From: Streptomyces purpureus
GTDB lineage: Bacteria > Actinomycetota > Actinomycetes > Streptomycetales > Streptomycetaceae
Assembly: GCF_014648195.1 (NCBI RefSeq)
Contig: NZ_BMQQ01000019.1
Location: 62,001-126,000, forward strand
Direction of reading: 5' to 3'
DNA length: 64,000 nt
Position numbers and translations under genes: made by a program. Below, piece after piece: positions 62,338-64,000 of the stretch. The notes beneath the pieces are model-generated. The model ran no database searches. It was not told where the DNA came from and was given only the letters and a program-made list of their open reading frames with translations. How positions within the stretch are numbered: position 1 is the stretch's first letter; each line of letters opens with the position of its first letter.

Positions 62338-63099
62338 CTAGAAGGCTGCGTTGAAGACCAGACCGGCGAGCAGACCCCCGACGACCGGGCCGGCGACCGG
62401 CACCCAGGCGTAGCCCCAGTCCGACGTGCCCTTGTTGGGGATCGGCAGCAGCGCGTGCGCGATGCGCGGACCCAGGTCACGGGCGGGATTGATGGCGTAG
62501 CCGGTCGGACCGCCGAGCGACATGCCGATCCCGACGACCAGCAACGACACCAGCAGGATGGAGATGCCGGAGCCGTACACGCCGGCGGCCTGGCCGGTGA
62601 CCTGTCCGACGCCGATGCCGTCGTTACGGGCGAAGGCGAGCACCGGCAGGACGAGAGCGACGGTGGCGATGATCTCGGTGACGAGGTTGGCGACCGGATG
62701 CCGTATCTCGGGCCCGGTGGCGAAGATCCCCAGGGTCGGCCGGGCGTGCGCCGCGTCCGCGTTCGCCCGGAACTGCGCGTAGTAGACGAGCCAGGTCAGT
62801 ACGGCCCCGAGGAAGGCGCCGGTCATCTGCCCGAGGATGTACCACGTCACATCGGACCAGACGCCGGTGTCGACGGCGAGGCCCAGGGTCACGGCGGGGT
62901 TGAGATGCCCCCCGGAGAGCGGGGCGGCGGTGTACGCACCCGCCAGCACGGCGAAGCCCCAGCCGAAGGTGATGACCACCCACCCGGCGCCCTTCGCCTT
63001 CGAGAAGTTGAGGGTGACGGCGGCACACACACCGGCACCGAGAAGGATGAGCAGAGCGGTACCGATGACTTCACCGACAAAGATGTTCCCATTGCTCAT
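62338..63099 (-). CDS. glpF: Glycerol facilitator (MIP/aquaglyceroporin)
   Basis: 253 aa, six membrane helices. NPA motifs: SGGHLNPAVTLGLAVD and GYAINPARDLGPR, the second with Asp after the Arg as in glycerol channels. First gene of the glpFK unit. In Streptomyces this unit is governed by GylR; the gylR gene is not in the window. Confidence 0.95.
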   Translation of the reverse strand: MSNGNIFVGEVIGTALLILLGAGVCAAVTLNFSKAKGAGWVVITFGWGFAVLAGAYTAAPLSGGHLNPAVTLGLAVDTGVWSDVTWYILGQMTGAFLGAVLTWLVYYAQFRANADAAHARPTLGIFATGPEIRHPVANLVTEIIATVALVLPVLAFARNDGIGVGQVTGQAAGVYGSGISILLVSLLVVGIGMSLGGPTGYAINPARDLGPRIAHALLPIPNKGTSDWGYAWVPVAGPVVGGLLAGLVFNAAF

Positions 63100-63295
63100 G
63101 GCTGCTCCTCAGCAGGGTGCTTCGTCCATGGCCAGGAAGTGGTGATGTACGGCGATGCCGACGAGGAGGCAGTTTTCTCCGCTCATGACGGGGCGTCAAG
63201 CATGCTGACAGTACGAGTGGTTCAGGAGAGGTGCAGGGGCGGGCCGGCGTGCAATGTGCCACAGCACACGCCTGCGCTGGGCTCACTCCACGGAC

Positions 63296-64000
63296 TCAGC
63301 GCACGGCGACGACCGCCGAACCGTGTCCGAAGAGCCCTTGGTTCGCCGTGATCCCCACCCGCGCGCCCGGCACCTGACGCCCGCCCGCCGTGCCGCGCAG
63401 CTGCCAGGTCAGCTCGCAGACCTGCGCGATCGCCTGAGCGGGCACCGCCTCGCCGAACGAGGCCAGACCACCGCTGGTGTTGACCGGGATGCGCCCGCCG
63501 AGAGCGGTGATCCCCTCCCGTACGAGCTTCGCCCCCTCTCCGGCCCCACACAGCCCGAGGTCCTCGTACCACTCCAGCTCCAGAGCGGTCGACAGGTCGT
63601 ACACCTCCGCCAGCGACAGGTCCTCCGGGCCGATACCCGCCTCCTCGTAGGCGGCGCGGGCGATCGAGGCGCGGAAGGTGTGCGGTGCGGGGGCGACGAC
63701 GGCGGCCGAGTCGGTGGCGATGTCGGGCAGGTCGAGGACGGCCTTGGGGTAGGTCGGGGTGACGGTCGAGACCGCCCGGATACGGACCGGGTCGGTGGCC
63801 CCGTGCCGCCGTGCGAACTCCATGCTGGACAGCACCAGCGCCGCTCCGCCGTCGGAGGTGGCGCAGATGTCGAGCAGCCTCAGCGGGTCCGCGACGACGG
63901 CGGAGCCCGCCACCTCCTCGGCGGTGACGGCCTTGCGGTAGCGGGCCCGGGGGTTGAGGGCGCCCGCTGCCGCGTTCTTCACCTTGACCAGGGCGAAGTC
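63296..64000 (-). CDS. Thiolase-family lipid-transfer protein / acetyl-CoA acetyltransferase, partial
   Basis: C-terminal about 235 residues; the frame is open to the window edge, so the start is outside. Features: KVKNAAAGALNPRARYRKAVTAEEV, DICATSDGGAALVLSS, LAEVYDLSTALELEWYEDLGLC, VNTSGGLASFGEAVPAQAIAQ and ITANQGLFGHGSAVV. This is the SCP-x/sterol-carrier thiolase group used in lipid or steroid side-chain breakdown. 196 bp from glpF, separate unit. Confidence 0.88.
   Translation of the reverse strand, partial: DFALVKVKNAAAGALNPRARYRKAVTAEEVAGSAVVADPLRLLDICATSDGGAALVLSSMEFARRHGATDPVRIRAVSTVTPTYPKAVLDLPDIATDSAAVVAPAPHTFRASIARAAYEEAGIGPEDLSLAEVYDLSTALELEWYEDLGLCGAGEGAKLVREGITALGGRIPVNTSGGLASFGEAVPAQAIAQVCELTWQLRGTAGGRQVPGARVGITANQGLFGHGSAVVAVR

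Noticed and set aside
62300..63295. Riboswitch or GylR site upstream of glpF
   Set aside because: No conserved riboswitch core or convincing palindrome found in the 196-bp upstream gap by eye.

Overview
The window has very high G+C, many GTG starts, ATGA/GTGA overlaps and actinobacterial families: conservon genes, an FxLD lanthipeptide set, a DUF3631/DUF2637/MobC/relaxase mobilisation module and a TTA-containing regulator. It is almost certainly from Streptomyces or a close relative such as Kitasatospora. No rRNA gene and no complete tRNA gene was seen.

1-27.4 kb looks like an integrative, mobilisable element. At the left edge is a tyrosine integrase whose frame is broken by one extra G. Next come an XRE regulator, an AlpA/Xis-like protein, a DUF3631 ATPase, a repeat-rich putative origin, a 43-aa ORF, a DUF2637 membrane protein, MobC and a relaxase. 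The cargo has two parts. (a) 7.9-18.9 kb is a class I lanthipeptide cluster of the FxLD type: a 59-aa precursor (15642..15821), LanB, LanC, an isoaspartyl-type methyltransferase, an accessory protein, and a regulatory block comprising an anti-sigma-like ATPase, two small Cys proteins, an HTH-TPR regulator with a TTA codon and a GNAT. (b) 19.1-27.1 kb is a defence-like pair of STAND-type NTPases separated by an IS5 remnant. The segment ends at 27345..27389 with a 3' fragment of tRNA-Arg(CCU), the expected attachment-site scar.

27.4-42.34 kb appears to be a second, older island. It starts with a decayed integrase beside the tRNA scar and ends, 4 bp from the pxpC stop codon, with a second copy of the attachment core. 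It carries a DnaB-like RecA-fold protein with Arg instead of the P-loop Lys, two unrecognised proteins, a SWIM-like protein, an AAA/DUF234 ATPase, a FadD-type ligase, a quinone-oxidoreductase-like protein, and a TetR-controlled flavodoxin/nitronate monooxygenase pair with a perfect palindromic operator. A broken PAS/SpoIIE-type regulator closes it.

42.35-64 kb looks like core chromosome. It holds a GntR-controlled 5-oxoproline operon (MFS, DUF1445, PxpA, PxpB, PxpC), a three-gene MukBEF/Wadjet-like SMC operon without the nuclease subunit, a cvnABCD conservon, a glpF-glpK pair with a 29-bp tandem repeat at the glpK 3' end, and a partial thiolase/lipid-transfer gene at the right edge.

The most distinctive content is the mobile FxLD lanthipeptide cluster with its very small precursor gene and internal hairpin, next to two STAND genes, in what looks like a tandem array of elements at a tRNA-Arg(CCU) site.
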